Positions 1-8,648 of a DNA stretch of 64,000 nucleotides are shown in pieces; within the stretch, counting starts at the first letter, position 1; every line of letters begins with the position of its first letter. The stretch is from NCBI RefSeq assembly GCF_036924745.1, contig NZ_JAZHSD010000001.1, forward strand, positions 868,001 through 932,000, given 5' to 3'. Below the pieces are notes generated by a model, which had not been told where the DNA came from, did not search any database, and saw only the letters and a program-made list of their open reading frames with translations. This stretch comes from Bradyrhizobium sp. AZCC 1693. Lineage in GTDB: Bacteria > Pseudomonadota > Alphaproteobacteria > Rhizobiales > Xanthobacteraceae. A program made the position numbers and the translations under genes.

Positions 1-34
1 GCGTGGAAAACCCGCTGCGGCAGAGTAGCCTGCG

Positions 35-1042
35 ATGCGACCGATCTTCCATCCGACCCTCGTCAACGGTCGATACGGCGACCCGACGATCTATGTGGAG
101 ACGCTGTTCGAAAAGCACAGCCTGCTGTTCGATGTCGGAGAAATTGCTTCGCTGTCAGCGCGGAAGATACGACGTGTCGACCAAATTTTCGTCTCGCATG
201 CGCATATCGACCATTTCGTTGGCTTCGACCATCTGCTCCGATTGCTCGTCGGGCGCGAGAAAACGGTGCGACTCTACGGTCCACCCGGCTTCGCGGAGCG
301 CGTCTTTCACAAGCTTCAGGCCTATCGATGGAATCTGGTCGAAACCTATCCTTGCGATCTTGTTTTCGTTGTGAGCGAATTCGAAACGCCGAATTCCATG
401 TCCACCACGCGGTTCCGCCTGAAGAAGGCGTTTACCGCGGAGCCATCAGTTTCACACAAAAACCTTGCCGGCGTACTCTGCGACGAGCCGACCCATCGCG
501 TGTCGGCCGCGATCCTTGAACACGGCACGCCCTGCCTTGCCTTTGCCCTGCAGGAAGCGGCGCATGTGAACGTCTGGAAGAACCGATTGTCGGAGCGCGG
601 ACTTCCCGTTGGTCCGTGGTTGCGCTCCCTCAAGAAGGCCGTTGTCGAGCGTCGCGCGGACGATCATTTGGTCCATATCGACGGACCGGCGACATCGGGT
701 GATCGTCTTGTACCACTTGGCAGCCTGCGTGATCTCTTGACGGTCGCTGCCGGTCAGAAAATTGCCTATGTTACCGATGTCGCCGACACGCCGGCCAATC
801 GTGCCGCCATCGTGGCGCTCGTTGAGAATGCGGACATCCTGTTCATTGAGGCCGCATTTGCCAGGGCGGACGCCGGATTGGCGACGGACCGGGCCCATCT
901 TACGACCACCGCTGCCGGAGAAATTGCGCGGGAGGCCAATGTGCGCCGCGTCGAGCCGTTTCACTTTTCTCCGCGCTATTCGGGTGAGCAGGAGCGGATG
1001 CTGGCCGAGGTGATGGCGGCATTCAGGGGATCTCACGCCTGA
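35..1042 (+). CDS. MBL-fold metal-dependent hydrolase (RNase Z-like)
   Basis: The 335-residue protein has the metallo-beta-lactamase signature SHAHIDH at residues 54-60, the HxHxDH zinc-ligand motif, preceded by a strand containing LLFDVG. A later YVTDVADT segment and a C-terminal HFSPRY segment fit the remaining metal ligands of the RNase Z/ElaC branch. The family hydrolyses phosphodiesters, and RNase Z itself trims tRNA 3' ends, but the usual ElaC core is not obvious, so the substrate is open. No signal peptide is visible, so it is probably cytoplasmic. It lies 24 bases upstream of the CapA-like gene on the same strand, which suggests one transcript. The fold is sure, the exact role is not. 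Confidence 0.8.
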   Translation: MRPIFHPTLVNGRYGDPTIYVETLFEKHSLLFDVGEIASLSARKIRRVDQIFVSHAHIDHFVGFDHLLRLLVGREKTVRLYGPPGFAERVFHKLQAYRWNLVETYPCDLVFVVSEFETPNSMSTTRFRLKKAFTAEPSVSHKNLAGVLCDEPTHRVSAAILEHGTPCLAFALQEAAHVNVWKNRLSERGLPVGPWLRSLKKAVVERRADDHLVHIDGPATSGDRLVPLGSLRDLLTVAAGQKIAYVTDVADTPANRAAIVALVENADILFIEAAFARADAGLATDRAHLTTTAAGEIAREANVRRVEPFHFSPRYSGEQERMLAEVMAAFRGSHA

Positions 1043-1066
1043 CGCGGACTGCTGGAGCAGTATTTC

Positions 1067-2209
1067 ATGCCCGAGGGAAGACATTTGCCGGCTGCGCACA
1101 GGAAGTCGGTGCGGCTCTTTCTATGCGGAGATGTCATGTGCGGTCGCGGCATCGACCAGGTATTGGCGCAGCCCTGCAGCCCCGAGATTTACGAACGCTA
1201 CCTGCGATCCGCGGAGGATTACGTGCAACTCGCCGAGCAGGCGAACGGGCCCATCCCGCGGCGCAACGGGTCGTCCTACGTTTGGGGCGCCGCACTGGGC
1301 CAATTGGAGCGCATGCAGCCGGATGCGCGGATCATCAATCTCGAAACGGCTGTGACCCGCAGCCACGACCGCGTGAACAAGGGCATCAACTACCGCATGA
1401 GCCCCGAGAATGCAGAATGTCTCGCGGCGGCCAGGATCAACTGCTGCGTATTGGCCAACAACCATGTGCTCGATTGGGGCCGCGCCGGCTTGCTGGAGAC
1501 GCTGACTGTTCTGCAGAAACTGAACGTCAAGGCGACGGGCGCAGGACGCAACGATCATGAAGCGCGCGCACCCGCGCTGCTGAACCTTGGCAAAGCGCGG
1601 CTTTTGATCTTTTCGTTCGGATCGACATCGAGCGGCATCCCGCTCGATTGGGCTGCGACGTCAGATGCTCCAGGCGTCAACTTGCTGCCTGACCTCTCCG
1701 AGGCGAGTGTGTCTGATATCGCCGACCAGGTCATGGCGATCAGGAGGCCGGGCGATCTCGTCGTCGTTTCAATCCATTGGGGATCCAATTGGGGATATCA
1801 TATTCCCAATGAGCAGAAAATTCTGGCCCGGGCCCTCATCGACAAGGCAGGCGTGTCGATCGTTCACGGGCATTCTTCGCATCATCCGAGAGCGATCGAA
1901 ATCTATCGAGACCGCCTCATTCTCTATGGCTGCGGTGATTTCCTGAACGACTATGAAGGTATCGGTGGTTACGAGCGCTACCGTGACGACCTTGCCTTGA
2001 TGTATTTCGCCGACCTGGATCCGACCAGCGGAAGCCTCCATGCGCTCAAACTGGTTCCCCTGCAGATCAAGAACTTTCGTCTCTCCATTCCAACGTGGCG
2101 GGACATTGAATGGATCCAGCAGATACTCGATGGGGAATGTCAGCAGTTCGGAACAAGGGTCTCCTTTGATGCGGAACGGCAGCTTGTGGTGGCTTCAGCC
2201 AGGAGTTAA
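1067..2209 (+). CDS. CapA-family (poly-gamma-glutamate synthesis-type) phosphoesterase-fold protein
   Basis: The 380-residue protein has the CapA/PgsA layout. FLCGDVMCGRGID is near the N terminus, INLETAVT near residue 95, LANNHVLDWG near 130, VSIHWGSNWGY near 235, and IVHGHSSHHP followed by ILYGCGDF after that. These metal-site motifs place it in the calcineurin-like phosphoesterase superfamily. Family members are linked to capsule and poly-glutamate export, but many copies stand alone with no known substrate. There is no clear signal peptide. It is probably co-transcribed with the MBL hydrolase 24 bases upstream. The intergenic DNA downstream (2210-2480) contains repeat-like palindromes and no gene. 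Confidence 0.8.
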   Translation: MPEGRHLPAAHRKSVRLFLCGDVMCGRGIDQVLAQPCSPEIYERYLRSAEDYVQLAEQANGPIPRRNGSSYVWGAALGQLERMQPDARIINLETAVTRSHDRVNKGINYRMSPENAECLAAARINCCVLANNHVLDWGRAGLLETLTVLQKLNVKATGAGRNDHEARAPALLNLGKARLLIFSFGSTSSGIPLDWAATSDAPGVNLLPDLSEASVSDIADQVMAIRRPGDLVVVSIHWGSNWGYHIPNEQKILARALIDKAGVSIVHGHSSHHPRAIEIYRDRLILYGCGDFLNDYEGIGGYERYRDDLALMYFADLDPTSGSLHALKLVPLQIKNFRLSIPTWRDIEWIQQILDGECQQFGTRVSFDAERQLVVASARS

Positions 2210-2440
2210 GCGCCAGCGGGTTGCTCGTCGCGGGGGGGTGATCCAAAGTCTGCGGTTGTCCGAAAGCCGACGATGGGGAGAATGGCGAAAGCGAGAACGG
2301 CGGCTAACGCCGCCGGCCTTCTGATTAGCCCGGTCAACGGGTCGCGCGAATGCGCGCCCCGCGACGAGCGCAATTGCGCTCGCGTAGTGATGACAGGCTC
2401 CGCGAAACCCGGGATCAGCCTATCCGTTGGCGATACCGTT

Positions 2441-2467
2441 CCCGGATTGCGCTGCGCTCCATCCGGG
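2441..2467. repeat. REP-like palindrome
   Basis: CCCGGAT and ATCCGGG are inverted arms around an inner GCGC-T-GCGC dyad. It lies in a gene-free stretch between the CapA-like gene and the end of the convergent receptor gene. Sequences of this shape are common between genes in Bradyrhizobium (recollection). Confidence 0.5.
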
Positions 2468-2480
2468 CCACGCGCGGGCA

Positions 2481-3476
2481 TCAATCAATTGTCAGGCCAG
2501 CCTTCTGGATGAGCGGCACCCAGCGATTGATTTCCGACTGGACGTAGTCGCGGAAGCCAGTCGGGGTATTGGTCGCGTCCTCTGGCATTTCCAGGCCGAG
2601 CGGGGCAAGGCGGGCGCGCAAGGTCGCATCCTGGGTTGCCTTGCGGATCGAGGCGTTCAACCGCTCCACGATCGGCTGCGGCGTTCCTTTGGGCGCAAGG
2701 AATCCGAGCCAGACCGGGAAGTCGAGGCCATCGACGCCGAACTCGTTGGTGGAGGGCACCTCGGGCAGAGTGGAAATCCGCGCCGACCGAAACACAGCCA
2801 GCGGCCGCACGGTTTTCGCCTGGATTTGGGCCAGCGCCGTGAGCGACACTTCGACCATGTAGTCGATCTGGCCCGCGATGAGATCGTTCATCGCAGGGCC
2901 CGTTCCCCGATAGGAAACCAGATTGACCTTGGTGCCGAGCCGTACGTTGAGCATGGCCGCGCCCATGTGCGCCGACGAGCCGGGTCCGGCCGTGCCGGCG
3001 TTGAGCTTGGCCTCGTTGGCGCGGACATAATCCACGAATGCCTTGAAGTTATCAGGCGGAAGGTCACGCTTGACGATGAGCACCTGCGGAAGGTCGCCGA
3101 GCAATCCGAGATGTTCGTAATCCGTGATCGGGTTGTAGCGCAGGTTCTTGTAAAGCCCGACGCTCGACACGTGCGTGCCGGCCTGGCCGATCTGGATCGT
3201 GTGGCCGTCAGGTGTCGCGCGCGCGGCCCTGGTCGAGCCGATGGTGCCGCCGGCGCCGGCAACGTTTTCGATCACCAGCGTCTGTCCGAGATCACGCGAA
3301 AGGAATTCGGCATAGATGCGCGCGATGGCGTCGGTCGGCCCGCCGGCGGCGAATGGCACGATGACGGTGATCGGCTTGTCCGGGTAGTTCGTCTGGGCGC
3401 GCAGGATCGACGGCATGCAAAGCGCGCCAGCCAGACCAAAAGTAACTGCGCGGCGGTCAAGAGTTCGCGACGCCAT
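2481..3476 (-). CDS. Tripartite tricarboxylate transporter substrate-binding (Bug family) protein
   Basis: This is a periplasmic solute receptor of 331 residues. The N terminus has a twin-arginine-like stretch (MASRTLDRRAVTFGLAGAL) and a probable cleavage after LRAQ. It is followed by the family opening YPDKPITVIVPFAAGGPTDAIAR and the typical VIENVAGAGGTIG segment. I chose the ATG at 3476 because GGGAGGAT lies nine bases upstream; a longer frame reading back to 3719 would run into the neighbouring gene. No TctA/TctB membrane partners are in the window, which is usual for these greatly expanded orphan receptors. It is probably co-transcribed with the lyase-fold gene just upstream, so its ligand may be that enzyme's substrate (inference). 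Confidence 0.88.
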   Translation of the reverse strand: MASRTLDRRAVTFGLAGALCMPSILRAQTNYPDKPITVIVPFAAGGPTDAIARIYAEFLSRDLGQTLVIENVAGAGGTIGSTRAARATPDGHTIQIGQAGTHVSSVGLYKNLRYNPITDYEHLGLLGDLPQVLIVKRDLPPDNFKAFVDYVRANEAKLNAGTAGPGSSAHMGAAMLNVRLGTKVNLVSYRGTGPAMNDLIAGQIDYMVEVSLTALAQIQAKTVRPLAVFRSARISTLPEVPSTNEFGVDGLDFPVWLGFLAPKGTPQPIVERLNASIRKATQDATLRARLAPLGLEMPEDATNTPTGFRDYVQSEINRWVPLIQKAGLTID

Positions 3477-3507
3477 AAATAGATCCTCCCAATGTTGATT
3501 ATTTTGT

Positions 3508-4857
3508 TTATCGTTTGATTTGACGCGCGAGCACGCGGTCCACCATCGCCCCGGCCGTTCCGAGATAGTTCGATGGCTCGCACAGGGCAGCGAGTTGATC
3601 GCGGGGCAGGGCGGATGCGATCGCCGGCCGCCTGAGCAATGCATCGAGGAGTGGCTCACCACGCGTGAACGCGTCGCGGCAGGCGGCGTAGACCTCGTCA
3701 TGCGCAAGCTGACGGCCAAGCGCGGGGGCGAGCCCCATCATGACTGCTTCGGCCACAATCAGTCCGCGGGTGGAATGCAGGTTTCGTTTCATCGCCGCCG
3801 GATCGACGATCAGGCCGGAGAGCATGAATTGCGCCTGCGCGAGCGAGCCGGCCGTCAGAAGACAGACCTGCGGCAACGCCATCCATTCGGCATGCCACGG
3901 GCCGGTGGCGCGCTCGAGATCCTGCACCATGGCGTCGAGCATCAGCGAAGCGGCGTCACGGGAGATTTTTGCGTTCGCCAGCAGAATTTCCGACGAGATC
4001 GGGTTGCGCTTCTGCGGCATGGTCGATGATGCGCCGCGATGCGAGGCGAAGGGTTCGAACACCTCGCCAATCTCGGTCGCCATCAGGATCATGACGTCGT
4101 AGCCGATCTTGCCGAGCGCGCCGCAGATCACCGCCAGCGTCTGGACCAGTTCGACCAGCCCGTCGCGTGCGACATGCCAGGTGATGTCGGGCTCAGTGAG
4201 ACCGAGGGCGCGCGCGTAGGCGGCACGCACATCCAGTCCGCGTTCGCCGAGTGAAGCCAGCGTTCCCACCGCGCCGCCGAGTTGCGCCTGAAGCGCGCGC
4301 GGCTTGGCTTGTTCGAGCCGGTCGGCCGAGCGCTGCAGTGCCGAAAGCCAGATCGCAACCTTGTGCCCAAACGTGATCGGCAGGGCCTGCTGCAGATGGG
4401 TTCGCCCTGCCATCGGCGTATCGCGATGGAGGCGGGCGAGATCGGCAAGCGTGGCCATGACTTCGGCGAGCTGGGTTTCGATCAGCGCAGCCGCTTCGCG
4501 CAGTTGCAGCACGGTCGCCGTGTCCATGATGTCTTGGGTGGTCGCCCCCCAATGCACATAGCGGCCGGCTTCGCCGAGATGCTCTGAAAGCTGGCGCACC
4601 AGGCCGACGATGGGATAGCCGACGTTCTCGGTGTCGCGTTTCAACTGCGCGCTATCGAGTACGATGGTCGGGGCCTGGCGCGCGATCGCCTGCGCCGCCT
4701 CTTGCGGAATCACGCCCGTCTCGCCCTGCGCCACGGCAAGCGCCACCTCGGCCTGCACATAGGCCCTGAGCTGGGCTTCGTCGGAAAACACCGCCCGCAT
4801 GGCCGGTGTCGAGAACACGTCGCGATAGAGGACGCTGTCGAAGAGGGTGCTGGCCAC
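3508..4857 (-). CDS. Fumarase/adenylosuccinate lyase superfamily enzyme, 3-carboxy-cis,cis-muconate cycloisomerase-like
   Basis: The 449-residue protein carries the superfamily signature GASSTMPQKRNP and the early VHWGATTQDIMDT and MAGRTHLQQALP segments that form the shared active site. The family performs beta-eliminations or cycloisomerisations. Closest by look are PcaB-type enzymes and their uncharacterised relatives, so the reaction is not certain. The GTG at 4857 is preferred. An in-frame TTG at 4920 falls inside the predicted -35 box and would give an odd N-terminal extension. The gene is divergent from the GntR regulator, with a dyad near its promoter, and is followed by the solute receptor gene. 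The group looks like a small catabolic unit. Confidence 0.75.
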   Translation of the reverse strand: MASTLFDSVLYRDVFSTPAMRAVFSDEAQLRAYVQAEVALAVAQGETGVIPQEAAQAIARQAPTIVLDSAQLKRDTENVGYPIVGLVRQLSEHLGEAGRYVHWGATTQDIMDTATVLQLREAAALIETQLAEVMATLADLARLHRDTPMAGRTHLQQALPITFGHKVAIWLSALQRSADRLEQAKPRALQAQLGGAVGTLASLGERGLDVRAAYARALGLTEPDITWHVARDGLVELVQTLAVICGALGKIGYDVMILMATEIGEVFEPFASHRGASSTMPQKRNPISSEILLANAKISRDAASLMLDAMVQDLERATGPWHAEWMALPQVCLLTAGSLAQAQFMLSGLIVDPAAMKRNLHSTRGLIVAEAVMMGLAPALGRQLAHDEVYAACRDAFTRGEPLLDALLRRPAIASALPRDQLAALCEPSNYLGTAGAMVDRVLARQIKR

Positions 4858-4883
4858 CGGCGTCGCTTCACTCCCTGTTAATA

Positions 4884-4910
4884 TGTACGGCCATATGATT
4901 GATACGTACA
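4884..4910. promoter_or_regulatory. Inverted repeat, candidate GntR operator
   Basis: TGTACG at 4884-4889 and CGTACA at 4905-4910 form a dyad with a 15-base spacer. They lie between the -10/-35 elements predicted for the lyase-fold gene and the divergent GntR gene. The position suits repression by the neighbouring regulator. The assignment is inference. Confidence 0.45.
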
Positions 4911-4920
4911 AATTTGTCAA
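4892..4920 (-). promoter_or_regulatory. Predicted promoter of the lyase-fold/receptor unit
   Basis: On the minus strand a perfect -35 TTGACA (4920-4915) is followed after 17 bases by CATATG as a weak -10. The dyad at 4884-4910 overlaps it, which would let a bound repressor block polymerase. Confidence 0.4.
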
Positions 4921-4950
4921 GTGCGGGTGCCGGTCCGTTGAAGTCGTGGT

Positions 4951-5047
4951 AGAGCTCGGTTCTGATTGATCAGAACCGAGCTCTAGATTGTTGTTTTGAC
5001 GCGTTTTCTTGACGCGAACCGGTGTCCACTTCGCTCGAAAACGCTAT
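4951..5047. repeat. Composite palindromic intergenic repeat
   Basis: The first part, 4951-4984, is a perfect palindrome with two 16-base arms (beginning AGAGCTCGGTTCTGAT) around a 2-base centre. The second part contains GCGTTTTC and GAAAACGC as inverted arms around a conserved core (GAACCGGTGTCCACTTCGCT). This combination is familiar as a dispersed element of Bradyrhizobium and relatives (recollection). It sits between the divergent lyase-fold and GntR genes. Confidence 0.65.
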
Positions 5048-5080
5048 AGGGAGCACTCCGACCGCGAGAACTGTTTCGAC

Positions 5081-5863
5081 ATGCCAATTTACGAGGATAT
5101 CGCCCGCGATCTGCTGGAGGCGATCCACCGGGGGCAGTACCCCGTCGGCGGGCTGATACCGACCGAGTTGGAGCTTGCCGCGCGCTATGATGTCAGCCGG
5201 CAGACCGTGCGTGCGGCGATGCGTCGGCTCACCGAGCTTGGGGCGGTTTCGCGCCGCAAGGGATCCGGCACGCGGGTCGAGACGCGCGAACGTCCGCAAG
5301 AGAGTTTTCAGCAGACGCTCGGCTCATTGAGCGATCTCGTGGCGTTGGCTGCTGCGACGGATCGCGACATCAGAAACATCGACACCGTCGTGATGGACCG
5401 CAAAGCCGCACGGCGCTTTGGCTGTCAACCGGGCTCGCGCTGGCTGCGGATCGCCTATGTTCGAGCATCGACAAAGCCCAAGAGCCCGCCGCTGGCCTGG
5501 GTCGATTGCTATGTCGAGGAAAACTATGCGGATGCCGTGAGCGGCATCAGAAAAGATCGCCGCCTGGTCTGCGACATGATTGCGGACAGTTACGGCGTGA
5601 TCGCCTCCGAAGTGCACCAAACCGTTGCGGCGACCGTGATTGCGAACGAGTTTGCCAAGGCGCTGGGGGCGGAAGCCGGATCGCCCGCGCTCGAAGTCAT
5701 CCGCCGATATCTGGATTCGCACGGCCGCCTGTTCGAGATATCGGAAAGCATCCATCCCGCCGGCCGGTACGTCGTGACGTCGGTGCTCAAGCGCGTCGGC
5801 AATCCAGCGACCGCGGACGGCCGCGCGACGCGATCTTCCGGCAAGACAAGATCGCGCGCCTGA
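5081..5863 (+). CDS. GntR/HutC-family transcriptional regulator
   Basis: The 260-residue protein begins MPIYEDIARDLLEAI, the usual opening of the GntR winged helix. The recognition segment ELAARYDVSRQTVRAAMRRL is near residues 30-55. The rest matches a UTRA ligand-binding domain (from about 80), so it is of the HutC subfamily, which binds small-molecule effectors. The ATG at 5081 was chosen because the domain starts there; the longer frame from 5009 would be translated out of the palindromic repeat. It is divergent from the lyase-fold and receptor genes and probably represses them and itself. Confidence 0.88.
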   Translation: MPIYEDIARDLLEAIHRGQYPVGGLIPTELELAARYDVSRQTVRAAMRRLTELGAVSRRKGSGTRVETRERPQESFQQTLGSLSDLVALAAATDRDIRNIDTVVMDRKAARRFGCQPGSRWLRIAYVRASTKPKSPPLAWVDCYVEENYADAVSGIRKDRRLVCDMIADSYGVIASEVHQTVAATVIANEFAKALGAEAGSPALEVIRRYLDSHGRLFEISESIHPAGRYVVTSVLKRVGNPATADGRATRSSGKTRSRA

Positions 5864-5986
5864 GGCGGGCGAGAAAGGCTTGGCCCAAGCCAAGGCGGCC
5901 AGAACGCAAATGGCGAGGAGGGGGGCATCCCTACTCGCCAATACTGCGGTTGCTTGGAGGTGGGGGTCGGAACGAAAATTGCCCTG

Positions 5987-6244
5987 TTACGGGGTGCGGT
6001 CGGCGGTCACCAGGCGAGCTTCCTTTACCAGCGACTTGGAGCCGGCGGCGCGAAGGCAGGACGCCTCGAAATTCGGCCAGGCCTGCTGCGAGCAATCCTT
6101 GCCGACGGTACGGATATCCAGCCGGTCGCCCTTGGCAAGCGCCTGCGGCACGCTGGCTTCGACCTGGGGGGCAAAGCCGGGCAATACGGTCAGCGCGGCG
6201 GCAATGAACGCAGCAGCAATGATTGCGGAAAAAGCCTTGATCAT
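5987..6244 (-). CDS. Small secreted protein of unknown function
   Basis: This is an 85-residue protein with a clear signal peptide (MIKAFSAIIAAAFIAAALTV, cleavage around VEA-S). The short mature part holds two cysteines in GKDCSQQAWPNFEASC that could form one disulfide. An AGGGGA ribosome site lies seven bases upstream. I recall similar short proteins in many Bradyrhizobium genomes, all without assigned function. It is transcribed away from coaD; the 278 bases between them presumably hold both promoters. Confidence 0.65.
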   Translation of the reverse strand: MIKAFSAIIAAAFIAAALTVLPGFAPQVEASVPQALAKGDRLDIRTVGKDCSQQAWPNFEASCLRAAGSKSLVKEARLVTADRTP

Positions 6245-6522
6245 GACGGTCCCCTGTCATGGGGCCTTGGCGGCCCCGTCGTTTCGTTGGGTGGACTTGT
6301 AGCCAGCGCAGGTTTCCGGCCGTCTTCGCCAGTTGCGAAAATGGTTTCGTCCGGGCCGAGTTTTGTTTCGTCGGCCAGTGGCGGACGAAACATTGCCGGC
6401 TCGCCCAGGGAGACGCTTTGGTGCCGGGACTCGTTCAATGGCCGATCGGAAATAAAAAGCCGCCCCGGGAGGGAACTGCGCCCGGCTTGCCGGGCCGCCC
6501 GGGGCGGGGTAGAGGGGGACCT

Positions 6523-7020
6523 ATGCCCCGTATCGCGCTCTATCCCGGCTCATTTGATCCCATCACCAACGGCCATCTGGACGTGCTCCGGCACGCCGTG
6601 ACGCTATGCGACCGCCTGATTGTCGCCATCGGCGTCCATTCCGGCAAAAAGCCGCTGTTTTCGACCGAGGAGCGGCTCGACATGGTTCGGGCGGTGTGTG
6701 AGCCGATTGCGCAACAGGCAGGCTGCGCATTCGACTGCACCACCTACGACAACCTCACCGTCGCTGCGGCGCGGCAGGTCGGCGCTACGATCATGATTCG
6801 CGGACTGCGCGACGGAACCGATATGGACTACGAAATGCAGCTTGCCGGCATGAACGAGGCCATGGCGCCGGAGGTGCACACCGTGTTCGTCCCGGCGTCG
6901 CCGGCCGTCCGCCCGATCACCGCCACGCTAGTGCGCCAGATCGCCGGGATGGGCGGGGACTACTCCGCCTTCGTGCCGCCCCAGATTGCCGCGAGCCTGA
7001 AGGCCAAGTTCTCGCAATAG
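6523..7020 (+). CDS. coaD: Phosphopantetheine adenylyltransferase
   Basis: CoaD transfers AMP from ATP to 4'-phosphopantetheine, the penultimate step of coenzyme A synthesis, in the cytoplasm. The 165-residue protein begins [18 protein letters not shown], with the nucleotidyltransferase T/HxGH motif, and has [13 protein letters not shown] in the middle and a [14 protein letters not shown] segment that corresponds to the ISSTLVR-like motif. Length is typical. The ATG at 6523 follows AGAGGGGG. It heads a run of same-strand genes (ppiA, a small secreted protein, ppiB, queA). Confidence 0.97.
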   Translation: MPRIALYPGSFDPITNGHLDVLRHAVTLCDRLIVAIGVHSGKKPLFSTEERLDMVRAVCEPIAQQAGCAFDCTTYDNLTVAAARQVGATIMIRGLRDGTDMDYEMQLAGMNEAMAPEVHTVFVPASPAVRPITATLVRQIAGMGGDYSAFVPPQIAASLKAKFSQ

Positions 7021-7035
7021 CGTTCTCGCAATAGC
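7008..7035 (+). repeat. 14-bp tandem duplication across the coaD stop
   Basis: GTTCTCGCAATAGC occurs twice head to tail. The first copy carries the last codons and the TAG stop of coaD; the second lies wholly outside the gene. Confidence 0.85.
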
Positions 7036-7081
7036 GCGCTCACCACATCCGTCTTCCCCGACCTCTCGATCCGGAGCTTTC

Positions 7082-7624
7082 ATGATCCGAATTCTCGCCG
7101 TTCTCGCCGCGCTGTTTCTTGTGGCTCCCGCCATCGCCCAGCCGCTGCCCGCCAATCTCGACAAGGCGAATGCGATCGTGATCGACACCACCAAGGGCCG
7201 CATCGTGATCAAGCTGCGGAACGACCTTGCGCCCCAGCATGCCGAGCGTATCAAGCTGCTCGCGCGCGAAGGTTATTACAACAACGTGCCGTTCCATCGC
7301 GTGATCGAGGGATTCATGGCGCAGACCGGCGACGGCAAGAATTTCAACGGCACCGGCGGTTCGAAACATCCGAACCTGCCGGCCGAATTCTCCAACGTGC
7401 CGTTCAAGCGCGGCATCGTCGGCATGGCTCGTACGAGCGATCCTAATTCGGCCAATTCGCAATTTTTCATCATGTTCGCCGAAGGCGCGTCGCTGAACGG
7501 CAAGTACACCGTGATCGGTGAGGTGGTGTCGGGCATGGATGTGGTCGACAAGATCAAACGCGGCGAGCCCGTCGCCGATCCCGACAAGATGGTGAAGGTG
7601 CAGGTCGCATCAGACGTCAAGTGA
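7082..7624 (+). CDS. Peptidyl-prolyl cis-trans isomerase, cyclophilin type, exported
   Basis: The 180-residue protein has a signal peptide (MIRILAVLAALFLVAPAIAQ) followed by a complete cyclophilin domain. It includes FHRVIEGFMAQTGDG, with the catalytic Arg of the FHR motif, GMARTSDPNSANSQFFI, and a conserved C-terminal GEPV segment. It should isomerise prolyl bonds in the periplasm, a PpiA-type role. The gene is 61 bases after coaD and 4 bases before the next small gene. A second cyclophilin without a signal peptide lies two genes downstream, so periplasmic and cytoplasmic forms are encoded side by side. Confidence 0.93.
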   Translation: MIRILAVLAALFLVAPAIAQPLPANLDKANAIVIDTTKGRIVIKLRNDLAPQHAERIKLLAREGYYNNVPFHRVIEGFMAQTGDGKNFNGTGGSKHPNLPAEFSNVPFKRGIVGMARTSDPNSANSQFFIMFAEGASLNGKYTVIGEVVSGMDVVDKIKRGEPVADPDKMVKVQVASDVK

Positions 7625-7628
7625 GGCC

Positions 7629-8069
7629 ATGATTTCGGCGCGCCGCAAGCCGTCTGTCTGGTTTGCCGCCGCTGTCGTGTGGCTTGCGTCCGCGGCGTAC
7701 GCGCAGGCCCAGCCGCAGCAGCTCGACACAATCAAGGATGTCTTCGCCAAATTGTATTCGTGCTGGCAGCCGCCGCCTGCCTCGCGCGCCAACCCGATGG
7801 ACATCACGGTTATTGTCAGTTTCAACCGCGCAGGCGCCATTCTCGGTCAACCCCGGATTACCTATGAATCCGCAAACGCCAGCGATAACGACCGGGTTGC
7901 GTATCGAATTGCCGTAATGGAAACATTGCAACGCTGTGCGCCGTTGCCATTTACCGAGGGACTGGGCGGTGCGGTTGCCGGCCGGCCTTTGGCGGTCACT
8001 TTCAGATCCCGTAAACGTCCACCCAAACCTGAAGAGAAAAGAGCATGGCTGATACAGAAAATACTTTGA
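7629..8069 (+). CDS. Periplasmic protein with TonB-C-like segment
   Basis: The 146-residue protein has a signal peptide ending near AAYAQAQ. Its mature part contains MDITVIVSFNRAGAILGQPRI and LQRCAPLPF, a pattern like the C-terminal domain of TonB/TolA-type energy-transducing proteins, though short and without a membrane anchor. One cysteine pair is possible (SCWQPP and QRCAPLP). It lies between two cyclophilin genes, overlapping the second by 25 bases, so it is probably translated from the same message. The function is unknown. Confidence 0.7.
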   Translation: MISARRKPSVWFAAAVVWLASAAYAQAQPQQLDTIKDVFAKLYSCWQPPPASRANPMDITVIVSFNRAGAILGQPRITYESANASDNDRVAYRIAVMETLQRCAPLPFTEGLGGAVAGRPLAVTFRSRKRPPKPEEKRAWLIQKIL

Positions 8070-8509
8070 TCCTTGAAACCACCCAGGGCCCCGTCACGAT
8101 CGAAATGCGCCCCGATTTGGCGCCGGGTCACGTCGCCCGGATCAAGGAACTGGTGCGCGAGGGATTTTACGACGGCATCGTGTTCCATCGCGTGATCGAG
8201 GGTTTCATGGCGCAGACCGGATGCCCGCACGGCACCGGCACCGGCGGTTCCGGCAAGAAGCTGAAGGCCGAATTCAACAAGGAACCGCATGTGCGCGGCA
8301 CCACCTCGATGGCCCGCGCCGCGAGCCCGGATTCCGGCGACAGCCAGTTCTTCATCTGCTTCGACGACGCCTCCTTCCTCAACGGCCAGTACACGGTCTG
8401 GGGCAAGGTCACCTCCGGCATGGAGAACGTCGACAAGATCAAGCGCGGCGAGCCGGTGCAGAATCCGGACAAGATCGTGAAAGCGCGGATGGCCGTCGAC
8501 GCGGCTTGA
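8045..8509 (+). CDS. Peptidyl-prolyl cis-trans isomerase, cyclophilin type, cytoplasmic
   Basis: This is a 154-residue cyclophilin without a signal peptide. It contains FHRVIEGFMAQTGCPHGTGTGG and SMARAASPDSGDSQFFICF, the PpiB-type catalytic and substrate-binding loops, and ends with a GEPVQNPDKI segment. It should act on prolyl bonds in the cytoplasm. The gene overlaps the end of the small periplasmic-protein gene and is followed by an intergenic repeat and queA. Confidence 0.93.
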   Translation: MADTENTLILETTQGPVTIEMRPDLAPGHVARIKELVREGFYDGIVFHRVIEGFMAQTGCPHGTGTGGSGKKLKAEFNKEPHVRGTTSMARAASPDSGDSQFFICFDDASFLNGQYTVWGKVTSGMENVDKIKRGEPVQNPDKIVKARMAVDAA

Positions 8510-8518
8510 TTTGACGCC

Positions 8519-8617
8519 GTCATTCCGGGGCACGCGAAGCGTGAACTACGATGCGCAATTGCGCATCGGAGAATCTCGAGATTCCGGGTTCGCATCTTCG
8601 ATGCGCCCCGGAATGAC
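8519..8617. repeat. Dispersed palindromic repeat, copy 1
   Basis: The 99-bp element is bounded by GTCATTCCGGGG and its exact inverse CCCCGGAATGAC. Inside lie TGCGCAATTGCGCA and CTCGAGATTCCGGG. A second copy with the same ends and order of inner motifs is at 62961-63060, so the two are members of one family. Confidence 0.85.
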
Positions 8618-8648
8618 CTGACTGCGCCACGCTGGAGCGCATCGCGCC

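Noticed and set aside
2427..3482. A 351-codon plus-strand frame over the solute-receptor gene
   Set aside because: Antisense to a gene with signal peptide and family motifs; also starts inside a REP-like repeat.
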